From the NCBI GenBank assembly GCA_043101635.1, contig JBICIE010000212.1, positions 1 through 16,785 of the forward strand: a stretch of DNA of 16,785 nucleotides, in the 5' to 3' direction. The stretch comes from CAYMJK01 sp043101635. GTDB taxonomy: Bacteria > Planctomycetota > Phycisphaerae > Phycisphaerales > UBA1924. Every line of letters starts with the position of its first letter. Position 1 is the first letter of the stretch. Position numbers and translations under genes: made by a program. This document shows positions 1 through 9,250 of this stretch, piece by piece. The notes below the pieces were generated by a model that was given only the letters and a program-made list of their open reading frames with translations, was not told where the DNA came from and ran no database searches.

Positions 1-1615
<1,615 letters not shown>

Positions 1616-1756
1616 GGGGCTTCTCTCCTGGCGCCTCCCCGTTGGCGCTCTGGGGCAGTATCGGCGCGGGCGGGCGGGCGCCGTCAGCCCGGCTCAGCGG
1701 ATGCTACGAGGCGGCCCGGTGGCGGGTTCTGGGGGCGGGTTCGAGCGCCGGGGGGG

Positions 1757-3454
1757 TCAGAGCAGTTCTCGGGCCCTGGCGAGGGCGGCGTCGATGTCGG
1801 GCTGGAGGTTGGCGGGGCCGATGCGATCGAGCAGGCCGAGCTTGTGCAGGGCCTGGCGCGGCTGGGAGCGGACGCCGGAGAGGATGAGCGTCGTGCCGTG
1901 GCGGCGGCACTTGGCACAGAACTCGTCGAGGGCGTGGGCGCCGGAGGCGTCCATGGCGGGCACGTGGCGCATGCGGAGGATGAAGACTCTGGGCGGGGGC
2001 TCGATGTCGGAGAGGGTGTCGGCGAGGCGGTCGGCGACGCCGAAGAAGAACGGACCGTTGATCTCGTAGACCTCGACGCCGTGGGGGACGTGGCGGTCGT
2101 GGATGCTGAAGCGGTCTTCGCGGTCCAGGCCATCTTCGAGTTCGTCGGCGATGGCGCCCATGCCGGTGACCTCGGCCATGCGGCGCATGAACAGGAGGGA
2201 GGCCAGCACGACGCCGACGCCGACGGCGATGGTGAGATCGGCAAAGACGGTGAGCCCGAAGGTTGTCAGCAGCGTGGCGATGTCGCTGCGCGGGGCGCGC
2301 AGGAGCGTGCGGAAGTGATCGAGCTCGCTCATGTTCCAGGCGACCATGAGCAGGATGGCGGCGAGGGCGGCGAGGGGGACAGCGCCGGCGAGGGGGGCGG
2401 CGACGAGGAGAATCACCAGCAGCGCGACGGCGTGGGTGACGCCGGCGATGGGGGTGGAGGCGCCGGTCTTGATGTTGGCGACGGTGCGGGCGATGGCGCC
2501 GGTGGCGGGAATGCCCCAGAACATCGCGGCGCCGATGTTGGCAGCGCCCTGGGCGACGAGTTCGGCATCGGCGTTGTGGCGGTCGCCGGTCATGCCGTCG
2601 GCGACGACAGCGCTGAGTAGGCTCTCGATGGCGCAGAGGATGGCGATGGTGGTGGCCTCGGGGATGAGGTCGCGGGCGAGGGCGAGGTCGGGGAGGTGGG
2701 GCGTGGGCAGGGCGCGGGGCATGTCGCCGAAGCGGGCGCCGATGGTCTCGACATCGAGGCCGAGTGCGCGGACGGCGAGGGCGGCGGCGATGAGCGTGAT
2801 GATCGCCGCGGGCAGGCGCGGGGCGAAGCGGCGGAGGGCGATCAGGGCGGCGAGGGAGGCGGCTGCGAGGGCGACGGTGGCGGGATCGACGGTCCCGATG
2901 TGGCGGGCGTAGGTCTGGAGCTTGTGGATGAACTCGGCGGGGACGCCGCCGTCGATGCGCAGGCCGAGGAAGTCCTTGAGCTGGCCGGTGGCGATGATGA
3001 CGGCGATGCCGGTGGTGAAGCCGGTGGTGACGGGGTAGGGGATGAACTTGATGACCGAGCCGAAGCGGGCGACGCCCATGATGATGACGATGACGCCGGC
3101 CATGAGGGTGGCGGTGGCGAGGCCGGCGTAGCCGTGCTCGCTGGCGATGGCGTAGACGATGACGATGAAGGCGCCGGTGGGCCCGCCGATCTGGACGCGG
3201 CTGCCGCCGAAGGCGCTGATGATGAAGCCGGCGACGATGGCGGTGAAGATGCCCATGGCGGGCGGGGTGAGCCAGGGGTGGGCGGCGGCGAGTTCGGCGG
3301 CGACGTGCTCGGGGATGGAGGCGATGCCGAAGGCCATCGCCAGGGGGAGGGCGATGACGGCGACGGTGGCGCCGGCGAGGAGGTCGCGCAGGAGGCTGGC
3401 GGGGGTGACGCCCTGGCGGAGGGCGTCGATGAGGGCGGGGACGAAGCGGCGCAC
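1757..3454 (-). CDS. SulP-family anion transporter with STAS domain
   Basis: A 565-residue inner-membrane transporter of the SulP/SLC26 family, whose members move sulfate, bicarbonate or other anions, usually with H+ or Na+. The N-terminal ~430 residues are hydrophobic, with family signatures such as GIASIPEHVAAELAA, GGSRVQIGGPTGAF and PVTTGFTTGIAVII. The STAS domain spans about residues 448-565 and contains AMDASGAHALDEF around residue 502, the conserved Asp-Ala-Ser-Gly loop. The start is GTG at 3452-3454, with a weak CGGAG Shine-Dalgarno-like stretch just upstream. It lies between the HAF-repeat gene (88 bp upstream) and glmS (141 bp downstream), all on the minus strand, so co-transcription is possible but not shown. 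Length is normal and no residues look broken. The transported anion cannot be read from the sequence. Confidence 0.93.
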   Translation of the reverse strand: MRRFVPALIDALRQGVTPASLLRDLLAGATVAVIALPLAMAFGIASIPEHVAAELAAAHPWLTPPAMGIFTAIVAGFIISAFGGSRVQIGGPTGAFIVIVYAIASEHGYAGLATATLMAGVIVIIMGVARFGSVIKFIPYPVTTGFTTGIAVIIATGQLKDFLGLRIDGGVPAEFIHKLQTYARHIGTVDPATVALAAASLAALIALRRFAPRLPAAIITLIAAALAVRALGLDVETIGARFGDMPRALPTPHLPDLALARDLIPEATTIAILCAIESLLSAVVADGMTGDRHNADAELVAQGAANIGAAMFWGIPATGAIARTVANIKTGASTPIAGVTHAVALLVILLVAAPLAGAVPLAALAAILLMVAWNMSELDHFRTLLRAPRSDIATLLTTFGLTVFADLTIAVGVGVVLASLLFMRRMAEVTGMGAIADELEDGLDREDRFSIHDRHVPHGVEVYEINGPFFFGVADRLADTLSDIEPPPRVFILRMRHVPAMDASGAHALDEFCAKCRRHGTTLILSGVRSQPRQALHKLGLLDRIGPANLQPDIDAALARARELL

Positions 3455-3467
3455 GGGGCGGCTCCGG

Positions 3468-3487
3468 GCGGCGGGTGATTCCGCCGC
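3468..3487 (-). other. Short GC hairpin upstream of the SulP start
   Basis: A perfect 7-bp stem (GCGGCGG / CCGCCGC) with a 6-nt loop lies 13 bases upstream of the SulP GTG start and downstream of the HAF-repeat gene's stop. On the minus strand it is not followed by a T-run, so it is a poor intrinsic terminator. It could affect translation of the transporter or be chance in such GC-rich DNA. Confidence 0.25.
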
Positions 3488-3542
3488 TGGTGCGAGCCGC
3501 GAGGGTAGTCAGCAGGAACGCCGAAGTCGACGGCGCCGGTGC

Positions 3543-4799
3543 TCAGCCACAGCCAGCGTTGAAGTAGTTTTGGAAGCAGAGGAAGTCGAACAGGTCGAGC
3601 GCCAGGTTGTCGTCGCAGTCGGCGTAGACGGAGCCGCTGGCGAAGCGGTTCTGGAAGCAGAGGAAGTCGAAGAAGTTCAAGGAGCCGTCATTGTCGCAGT
3701 CGGCGTAGCAAGAGTGGATCGTTGCGACGTACGCCTGGGAGTATGGGGACGTGGCGGGAGTTGCCGTCGTGCCGACAATCATGCGGCCATCGGCGGAGAG
3801 CGCGGTGGCTTCGAACACATCTTCACAGCCCAGCGGGAGGCCCAGACTTCCCAAATAGCAACCGAGATCGAACTGTCCCTTGCCCTCGATCCAGATCATT
3901 GCGCTGTCGAACTCTTCTATCGTGCCGAAGTACTGCCAGTAGCCACCGACAATGACGCGGCCGTCATCACTGACCGCCTGCGCGAAGGTACGGTCGGCTT
4001 GGGGCAAGCGGCCAAGAGGCTCTATTCCGGTCGCCTGCGTCCATCGAAAGAGCTGGTAGCCCGGGAAGTAGCCGCTTCCGACGATGAAGCTCCCGTCGGC
4101 GCTCATCGCATTGGCGACTGCGGAGGTTGCGCCCGGAGGCAGTTCAAGCGCCTGGACTCCACCTGACTCGGTCCACCGGAAGGGGACGCGTGGGGAGCTC
4201 ATGTTGCCAGCGATGATCATCCCATCATCGCTCACCGCGACAGCGCTGCTGACTTCGCCGCCGGGGAACGCCCCAAGCGGCTCGGCCGTACCACCGTCAA
4301 CCCAACGAACAGCGATGCGACGCTCGCCGGGAACGGTGTCATGACCTACAACGATGCGGCCGTCCGCGCTCACATCGCTCGCGCCAGTACGAGCATCCGG
4401 CCCATGCGCTGAGGGAAGCAACGTGACGCCTGATGTCCGGGTCCAGAGGAACGCTCGATCGCCCTGGAGGGGATCGAAGTGTACTTCCCCGACAATCGTG
4501 GATCCGTCGCGGCTCGCCGCGCGAGCGGTTGTGCCGTTTGCGCCCGTCGGCACGCCCAACCCCACCATGCCATCCGCAATTGTCCAGACCATCGCTTCCG
4601 AGAGCCCGCCGTCCCAGGCTGAGTCGCCCACGATGATGGACGCGTCGCCATTGACACCCCTCGCGGCGCTGTACTGCTTCATTGCCGGGAGTGCGCCAAG
4701 GGTCCGCAAGGTGACGCGGTCCTGGGCCTCTGCGGCGACGGCCAGCGTGCCCGCGGCCCAACCCGCCAACGCCATCCGACATGCGAGCGCGCGGTACAT
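3543..4799 (-). CDS. Secreted HAF-repeat beta-propeller protein with GC-type dockerin-like C-terminus
   Basis: A 418-residue exported protein. The first ~26 residues are a Sec signal peptide ending AVAAEA, with cleavage likely before QDR. The body has seven degenerate ~45-55 residue repeats, each with a core such as VSADGRIVVG, VSDDGRVIVG or LSADGRMIVG, followed by a W-containing strand. This is the HAF-repeat pattern, likely a seven-bladed propeller. The last ~54 residues hold two copies of ADCD(N/D)..L.(F/L)FDFLCFQN, a calcium-loop-like dockerin module found on many secreted Phycisphaerae proteins, bounded by Cys. The ATG at 4797-4799 is preferred over an in-frame upstream start at 4847, because AAGGGGG lies just before it and the signal peptide then starts at residue 1. 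It is divergent from carB. Ligand and partner are unknown; base composition is less GC-skewed than that of its neighbours. Confidence 0.85.
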   Translation of the reverse strand: MYRALACRMALAGWAAGTLAVAAEAQDRVTLRTLGALPAMKQYSAARGVNGDASIIVGDSAWDGGLSEAMVWTIADGMVGLGVPTGANGTTARAASRDGSTIVGEVHFDPLQGDRAFLWTRTSGVTLLPSAHGPDARTGASDVSADGRIVVGHDTVPGERRIAVRWVDGGTAEPLGAFPGGEVSSAVAVSDDGMIIAGNMSSPRVPFRWTESGGVQALELPPGATSAVANAMSADGSFIVGSGYFPGYQLFRWTQATGIEPLGRLPQADRTFAQAVSDDGRVIVGGYWQYFGTIEEFDSAMIWIEGKGQFDLGCYLGSLGLPLGCEDVFEATALSADGRMIVGTTATPATSPYSQAYVATIHSCYADCDNDGSLNFFDFLCFQNRFASGSVYADCDDNLALDLFDFLCFQNYFNAGCG

Positions 4800-4930
4800 G
4801 TTGGCCCCCTTTCCGACGTCGCGCAAGTGGCTCCCAGAAGCCACCACGCCTACGCTCTCACTTTAGGTCGCCGCGGGTTTTTCCGGCAGGGCGGCTCGGC
4901 CTCCAGAAGGGGGGTCGCCGGCCACCACTG

Positions 4931-4945
4931 GCCCCGTTTCGGGGC
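4931..4945 (+). other. Hairpin in the carB leader
   Basis: A 6-bp perfect stem GCCCCG / CGGGGC with a TTT loop sits 16 bases before the carB ATG, just 5' of the GAGG Shine-Dalgarno. The 162-bp divergent region between the HAF-repeat gene and carB must hold promoters for both, but I cannot identify convincing -35/-10 boxes. A role for the hairpin in attenuation or translation control is only a possibility. Confidence 0.25.
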
Positions 4946-4961
4946 AAAGAGCCGAGGTCCG

Positions 4962-7900
4962 ATGCCCAAGCGCGACGATCTTCGCACCATCCTCGTCATC
5001 GGCTCCGGCCCGATCGTGATCGGGCAGGGCTGCGAGTTCGACTACTCCGGGGCCCAGGCGCTCAAGAGCCTGAAGGCGGAGGGGTACCGGGTGGTGCTGG
5101 TGAACTCCAACCCCGCGACCATCATGACCGATCCGGCCCTGTCGGATCGGACCTACATCGAGCCGATCACGCCGGAGGCGGTGCGGAAGGTGATCGAGAA
5201 GGAGGTGACCGAGGGGGAGGGGATCGAGGCGATCCTGCCGACGCTGGGGGGGCAGACAGCGCTGAACTGCGCCTGCGCCCTGGCGGATGACGGGACGCTG
5301 GAGCGGTTTGGCATCGAGATGATCGGGGCGAACCGCGAGGTGATTCACCGGGCGGAGGACCGGGACCGGTTCAGCCAGATCTGCCGCCGGATCGGGCTGA
5401 AGACGCCGCAGTCGCAGAGCGTGCACTCGCTGGAGGAGGCGCGGGCGTTTCTGGAGCAGGTGGGGCTGCCGGCGATCATCCGGCCCGCCTTCACGCTGGG
5501 GGGCTGGGGCGGGGGGATCGCGTACAACACCGAGGAGTTCGACGAGCTGGTGCTGCGCGGGCTGGGCGCGAGCATGATCCACCAGGTGCAGGTCGACCGG
5601 AGCCTGATCGGGTGGAAGGAGTACGAGCTGGAGGTGGTGCGCGATCGCAAGGACAACTGCGTGATCGTGTGCGGCATCGAGAACATTGATGCCATGGGCG
5701 TGCACACGGGCGACTCGATCACGGTGGCGCCAATCCTGACCTTGACGGACAAGGAGTACCAGGCGCTGCGGGACGCGGCGTTCGCGATCATGCGGGCGGT
5801 GGGGGTGGAGACCGGCGGCAGCAACGTGCAGTTCGCGGTGAACCCGGATCCGGAGCCGGGGCCGGACGGGCGCCGGCGCTTCGAGTTCGTGGTGGTGGAG
5901 ATGAATCCGCGGGTGAGCCGGTCCAGCGCGCTGGCGAGCAAGGCGACGGGGTTTCCGATCGCGAAGATCGCGGCGAAGCTGGCGGTGGGGTACACGCTGG
6001 ATGAGCTGCGCAACGACATCACGGGGACGACCAGCGCCTGCTTCGAGCCGACGATAGACTATGTCGTGACGAAGATGCCGCGGTGGACGTTCGAGAAGTT
6101 CCCGGAGGCCAACGAGACGCTGACGACGCAGATGAAGAGCGTCGGCGAGGCGATGGCGATCGGGCGGACCTTCAAGGAGAGCTTCCAGAAGGTGATCCGC
6201 TCGATGGACATCAAGCGGTTCGGGTTCGGGCTGGACCGCAACGACAAGTGGCTGGCGGCGATGCGGGCGGTGGAGAGCGACCAGCTCGTGCTGGACATTG
6301 CGGGGGCGGCCCGGCGCGGGGAGAGTCCGTCGACTGCGGAAGAGGCGACCAGCGGCCTGCGGACGGCGGACGGGCAGCCGATCGAGTGGCCCATCTCGGT
6401 GGACAAGCTGACGCGGAAGCTGGCGGCGCCGAGCCAGGGTCGGCCGTACTTCATCCGCTACGCGCTGAAGATGGGATGGTCGATCGAGCACATCTGCGAG
6501 CTGACGCGGATCGACCCGTTCTTCATCGATCAGCTCGCGCAGCTCGTCGAGTTCGAGGACACGCTGTGCGCGCACGCGAGGCTGGAGGATGTGCCGGCGG
6601 ATGTGCTGCTGGAGGCCAAGAAGCTGGGATACTCGGACGCCCAGCTTGCCAATCTGTACCTGGGCAAGATCTCCAGCGAGACGATCCTGCGGGTGCGGGC
6701 CCACCGCAAGAAGCTCGGCATCGAGCCGGTGTACAAGCTGGTGGACACGTGCGCGGCCGAGTTCGAGGCGGCGACGCCGTATTTCTACAGCACGTATGAG
6801 GGGGGGGTGGGGGGGAGAGACGGAGAGATGAAGAGACTGAGAGACGAAGTGGAAGGAAGGGGCGCGGGCGGCGAGCACTCCGTCTCTCCGTCTCTTGGTC
6901 TCTCTGTCTCGTCCTCCGAAGACGAGATCCGCATCACCGACCGGCCGAAGGTGATCATTCTGGGCGGGGGGCCCAACCGGATCGGGCAGGGGATCGAGTT
7001 CGATTACTGCTGCACGCACGCCGCCTTCGCTGCGCACGAGCTCGGGTTCGAGAGCGTGATGATCAACTCCAACCCGGAGACGGTCTCGACCGACTATGAC
7101 ACCAGCGACCTGCTGTTCTTCGAGCCCCTGACGCTGGAGGATGTGGTCAATGTCGTTGAGCGGCTGAATGGCGCTGCTCTTGACAGTGGCAAAGTGGCAG
7201 AGTGGCAGAGTGGCAAAGTGGGGGCCGGCGACGGCGGGGACAGGCGGCCGGGGACCGCGTCCGCTGCTGCGCACTTTGCCACTTCGCCACCTGGCCACTC
7301 TGCCACTTCCTCCGGCCTCGTGCACGGGTGCGTGGTGCAGTTCGGGGGGCAGACGCCGCTGAATCTGGCGCACGGGCTGGCGAAGGCGGGCGTGCCCATC
7401 ATCGGCACCTCGCTGGACTCGATCGACCTGGCGGAGGACCGCGACCGCTTCGACGATCTGCTCGAGCGGCTTGGGCTGCAGCGGCCGGCCAGCGGGATCG
7501 CGCGCTCGCTGGAGGAGGCGATCGCGGTGGCCGGGCGGATCGGCTACCCGGTGCTGGTGCGGCCGAGCTATGTGCTGGGCGGGCGCGGCATGGAGATCTG
7601 CCCGGATGAGCAGGCCCTGCGGCACTACATCACCAGCGCGCTGGATGCCAGCGACCTGGATGGCGCGCCGGTCCTGATCGACCAGTTCCTCGGCGCGGCG
7701 ATCGAGGTGGATGTGGATGTGGTGGGGGATTTCGTGCCGCTGGGGACGGAGGATGAAAGTGGCGAAGTGGCAGAGTGGCACAGTGGCAAAGTGGACTCGG
7801 GGTCGGAGCACTTTGCCACTTTGTCACCTGGCCACTCTGCCACTTCCTCCGGCGGCCGCCGCGCCCTCGTCTGCGGGGTGATGGAGCACATCGAACATGC

Positions 7901-8786
7901 AGGAGTGCACTCCGGGGATTCGACCTGCGTGATCCCGCCGTTCAGCATGCGGCCGTCGCTGGTGCAGCGCATTCGCGCCATCAGCCGCCAGCTCGCCGAG
8001 GCGCTGCGGGTGTGCGGGCTGATGAACGTGCAGATGGCGGTGAAGGACGATGCCATCTACATTCTCGAGGTCAACCCCCGCGCCAGCCGCACCGCCCCGT
8101 TCGTGGGCAAGGCCAAGCACGTGCCGTGGCCGGCCCTGGCGGCCAAGTGCATGATGGGCAAGACGCTGGCCGAGCTCGGCGCTGAGGAAGTGCCCGACAC
8201 CGGCGCCTTTGCGGTCAAGGCGCCGGTGTGGCCGTTCCAGAAGTTCCCGGGGGTGGATTTCGTGCTGGGGCCGGAGATGCGCTCCACCGGCGAGGTGATG
8301 GGGATTGATGTGGCGCTGCCGATCGCCTACGCCAAGGCGCTGATGGCCGCGGGGGTGAACCTGCCCACCGAGGGGGGGGTGTTCATGTCGGTGCGCGATG
8401 CCGACAAGCCGGCGATGGTGGATGTCTGCCGCAGCCTGATGGCGATGGGCTTCGATGTCTACGCCACCGGCGGCACCGCCGACTACCTGGCCCGCTACAG
8501 CGTGCGGCCCAAGCGGCTGCAGAAGATCGCCGCCGGGGCCCGGCCGAACGTGCTCGACCTGATGAAATCCGGCGCCATCCGCTTCGTCATCAACACCCCG
8601 ACGCGCACGGGATGGCAGACCGATGAGGGCGTGATCCGGGCGGCGGCGGTGCGGCTGAGCATCCCGATGCTGACGACGGCCACGGCCGCCACGGCCGCGG
8701 TGCGGGCCATCGAGGCGCTGCGGGCGGGGGACTGGGATGTCAAGTGCCTGCAGGAGTACGAGGCGCTTGCGGTGGCGCACATCTGA
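4962..8786 (+). CDS. carB: Carbamoyl-phosphate synthase large subunit with three in-frame repeat insertions
   Basis: CarB makes carbamoyl phosphate from bicarbonate, ATP and ammonia supplied by CarA, feeding pyrimidine and arginine synthesis. It has the two homologous synthetase halves. The first starts ILVIGSGPIVIGQGCEFDYSG, with ATP-grasp from about residue 130 and VEMNPRVSRSSALASKATG. The second starts VIILGGGPNRIGQGIEFDYC, with RPSYVLGGRGMEI and LEVNPRASRTAPFVGK. A C-terminal MGS-like regulatory domain runs from about residue 1125. The ATG at 4962 follows GAGG by five bases, and homology begins there; the frame is open further upstream but without support. Length is 1,274 residues against about 1,073 in E. 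coli. Most of the excess comes from insertions at about residues 614-655, 737-784 and 928-964, each made by a hairpin repeat; a further non-repetitive ~20-residue excess lies near 445-490. The frame is intact throughout. The first-half glycine loop reads GGWGGG where homologues have GG(S/T)GGG. carA is not adjacent. Confidence 0.96.
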   Translation: MPKRDDLRTILVIGSGPIVIGQGCEFDYSGAQALKSLKAEGYRVVLVNSNPATIMTDPALSDRTYIEPITPEAVRKVIEKEVTEGEGIEAILPTLGGQTALNCACALADDGTLERFGIEMIGANREVIHRAEDRDRFSQICRRIGLKTPQSQSVHSLEEARAFLEQVGLPAIIRPAFTLGGWGGGIAYNTEEFDELVLRGLGASMIHQVQVDRSLIGWKEYELEVVRDRKDNCVIVCGIENIDAMGVHTGDSITVAPILTLTDKEYQALRDAAFAIMRAVGVETGGSNVQFAVNPDPEPGPDGRRRFEFVVVEMNPRVSRSSALASKATGFPIAKIAAKLAVGYTLDELRNDITGTTSACFEPTIDYVVTKMPRWTFEKFPEANETLTTQMKSVGEAMAIGRTFKESFQKVIRSMDIKRFGFGLDRNDKWLAAMRAVESDQLVLDIAGAARRGESPSTAEEATSGLRTADGQPIEWPISVDKLTRKLAAPSQGRPYFIRYALKMGWSIEHICELTRIDPFFIDQLAQLVEFEDTLCAHARLEDVPADVLLEAKKLGYSDAQLANLYLGKISSETILRVRAHRKKLGIEPVYKLVDTCAAEFEAATPYFYSTYEGGVGGRDGEMKRLRDEVEGRGAGGEHSVSPSLGLSVSSSEDEIRITDRPKVIILGGGPNRIGQGIEFDYCCTHAAFAAHELGFESVMINSNPETVSTDYDTSDLLFFEPLTLEDVVNVVERLNGAALDSGKVAEWQSGKVGAGDGGDRRPGTASAAAHFATSPPGHSATSSGLVHGCVVQFGGQTPLNLAHGLAKAGVPIIGTSLDSIDLAEDRDRFDDLLERLGLQRPASGIARSLEEAIAVAGRIGYPVLVRPSYVLGGRGMEICPDEQALRHYITSALDASDLDGAPVLIDQFLGAAIEVDVDVVGDFVPLGTEDESGEVAEWHSGKVDSGSEHFATLSPGHSATSSGGRRALVCGVMEHIEHAGVHSGDSTCVIPPFSMRPSLVQRIRAISRQLAEALRVCGLMNVQMAVKDDAIYILEVNPRASRTAPFVGKAKHVPWPALAAKCMMGKTLAELGAEEVPDTGAFAVKAPVWPFQKFPGVDFVLGPEMRSTGEVMGIDVALPIAYAKALMAAGVNLPTEGGVFMSVRDADKPAMVDVCRSLMAMGFDVYATGGTADYLARYSVRPKRLQKIAAGARPNVLDLMKSGAIRFVINTPTRTGWQTDEGVIRAAAVRLSIPMLTTATAATAAVRAIEALRAGDWDVKCLQEYEALAVAHI
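6817..6910 (+). repeat. Hairpin repeat, family A (GAGAGACG 8-mer arms), inside carB
   Basis: Two 35-nt arms, 6817-6851 and 6876-6910, are inverted copies matching at 30 of 35 positions, around a 24-nt loop. The left arm is a run of 8-nt units such as GAGAGACG, GAGAGATG and AAGAGACT. It is translated in frame as a charged, Gly/Ser-rich segment (GRDGEMKRLRDEVEGR then SVSPSLGLSVSS). It falls between YFYSTYE and DRPKVIILGGG, the linker joining the two halves of CarB, where E. coli has only about nine residues. Confidence 0.85.
7185..7307 (+). repeat. Hairpin repeat, family B copy 1 (AGTGGCAR 8-mer arms), inside carB
   Basis: Arms at 7185-7220 and 7272-7307 are inverted copies matching at 30 of 36 positions, with a 51-nt GC-rich loop. 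The left arm is AGTGGCAA/AGTGGCAG repeated 4.5 times. It is read in frame as SGKVAEWQSGKV and, on the far side, HFATSPPGHSATSS. It interrupts the conserved path from VERLN to VVQFGGQTPLNLA at the start of the second synthetase half. The right arm and the next bases (TCCTCCGG) are nearly identical to copy 2. Confidence 0.88.
7758..7844 (+). repeat. Hairpin repeat, family B copy 2 (AGTGGCAR 8-mer arms), inside carB
   Basis: Arms at 7758-7793 and 7809-7844 match as inverted copies at 29 of 36 positions around a 15-nt loop. It belongs to the same family as the copy at 7185 and is read in the same phase, as SGEVAEWHSGKV and then HFATLSPGHSATSS. It lies within the second ATP-grasp domain, between IEVDVDVVGD and ALVCGVMEHIEHAG, where other CarB proteins have only a short turn. 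Confidence 0.88.
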
Positions 8787-8813
8787 TTGATGGCGCCGCT
8801 GGAAAGCAGATAT

Positions 8814-9248
8814 TTACCACAGAGGCACAGAGGGCACAGAGCGGGGAGAGGGTTGAAGAGGCAGGGGCGCTGCACGCGCGGGTATTTGAACCCGCTTCCC
8901 TGTCTTCCTCTGTGATCTCTGCGCCTCTGTGGTAAGAACCGTCTTCCGCTGCGCAGATTGTCACCACAGAGGCACAGAGGGCACAGAGCGGGGAATGGGT
9001 TGAAGAGGCAGGGGCGCTGCGCGCGGGGGTATTTCAACCCGATTCCCTGTCTTTCTCTGTGATCTCTGTGCCTCTGTGGTAAAAACCGGTTTTCGCTGCG
9101 CAGATTGTCACCACAGAGGCACAGAGGGCACAGAGCGGGGAATGGGTTGAAAAGGCAGGGGCGCTGCGCTCGCAGGTGTTTCAACCCGCTTCCCTGTCTT
9201 CCTCTGTGCTCTCTGTGCCTCTGTGGTGAAAACCGGTTTTCGCTGCGC
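8814..9248. repeat. Tandem array of three 147-bp hairpin units between convergent genes
   Basis: Three 122-bp hairpins at 8814-8935, 8961-9082 and 9108-9229 repeat with an exact 147-bp period, separated by 25-bp spacers. The third spacer is cut off at about 9248, three bases before the next gene's stop. Each unit starts (T)YACCACAGAGGCACAGAG and ends with the inverted CTCTGTGCCTCTGTGGT, matching over about 28 bp in copy 2 with three mismatches. An inner inverted pair GGGTTGAA/TTCAACCC is present in copies 2 and 3. The spacers carry the palindrome AAACCGGTTT, degraded in the first. It fills the region between carB (+) and the 219-residue gene (-), where it may stop transcription from both sides. 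It shows no transposase or flanking duplication. Confidence 0.9.
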
Positions 9249-9250
9249 CT

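Noticed and set aside
1616..1756. A glmS ribozyme in the glmS leader
   Set aside because: The leader is 141 nt, and I could not find the conserved core; this element is mainly from Firmicutes.
4827..4961. Upstream start for carB at 4827 (45 extra residues)
   Set aside because: The extra residues have no homology and overlap the divergent promoter region; the ATG at 4962 has GAGG at the right distance.
4863..7811. 982-codon open frame on the minus strand
   Set aside because: It is antisense to carB, His/Arg/Pro-rich, and carB has unmistakable homology over the same bases.
6803..7860. The three carB insertions as introns or inteins
   Set aside because: Each is about 90-125 nt, stop-free and in frame. 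They are far too short for group I/II introns or inteins and lack splice-site residues.
8495..9184. Minus-strand frame with a near-identical 49-residue repeat (PCLFNP.PALCPLCLCG)
   Set aside because: The repeat is the 147-bp DNA array translated; the rest is antisense to the carB end. No start signal.
8814..9248. The 147-bp array as a CRISPR
   Set aside because: Repeats are too long, spacers are nearly identical, and no cas genes are present.
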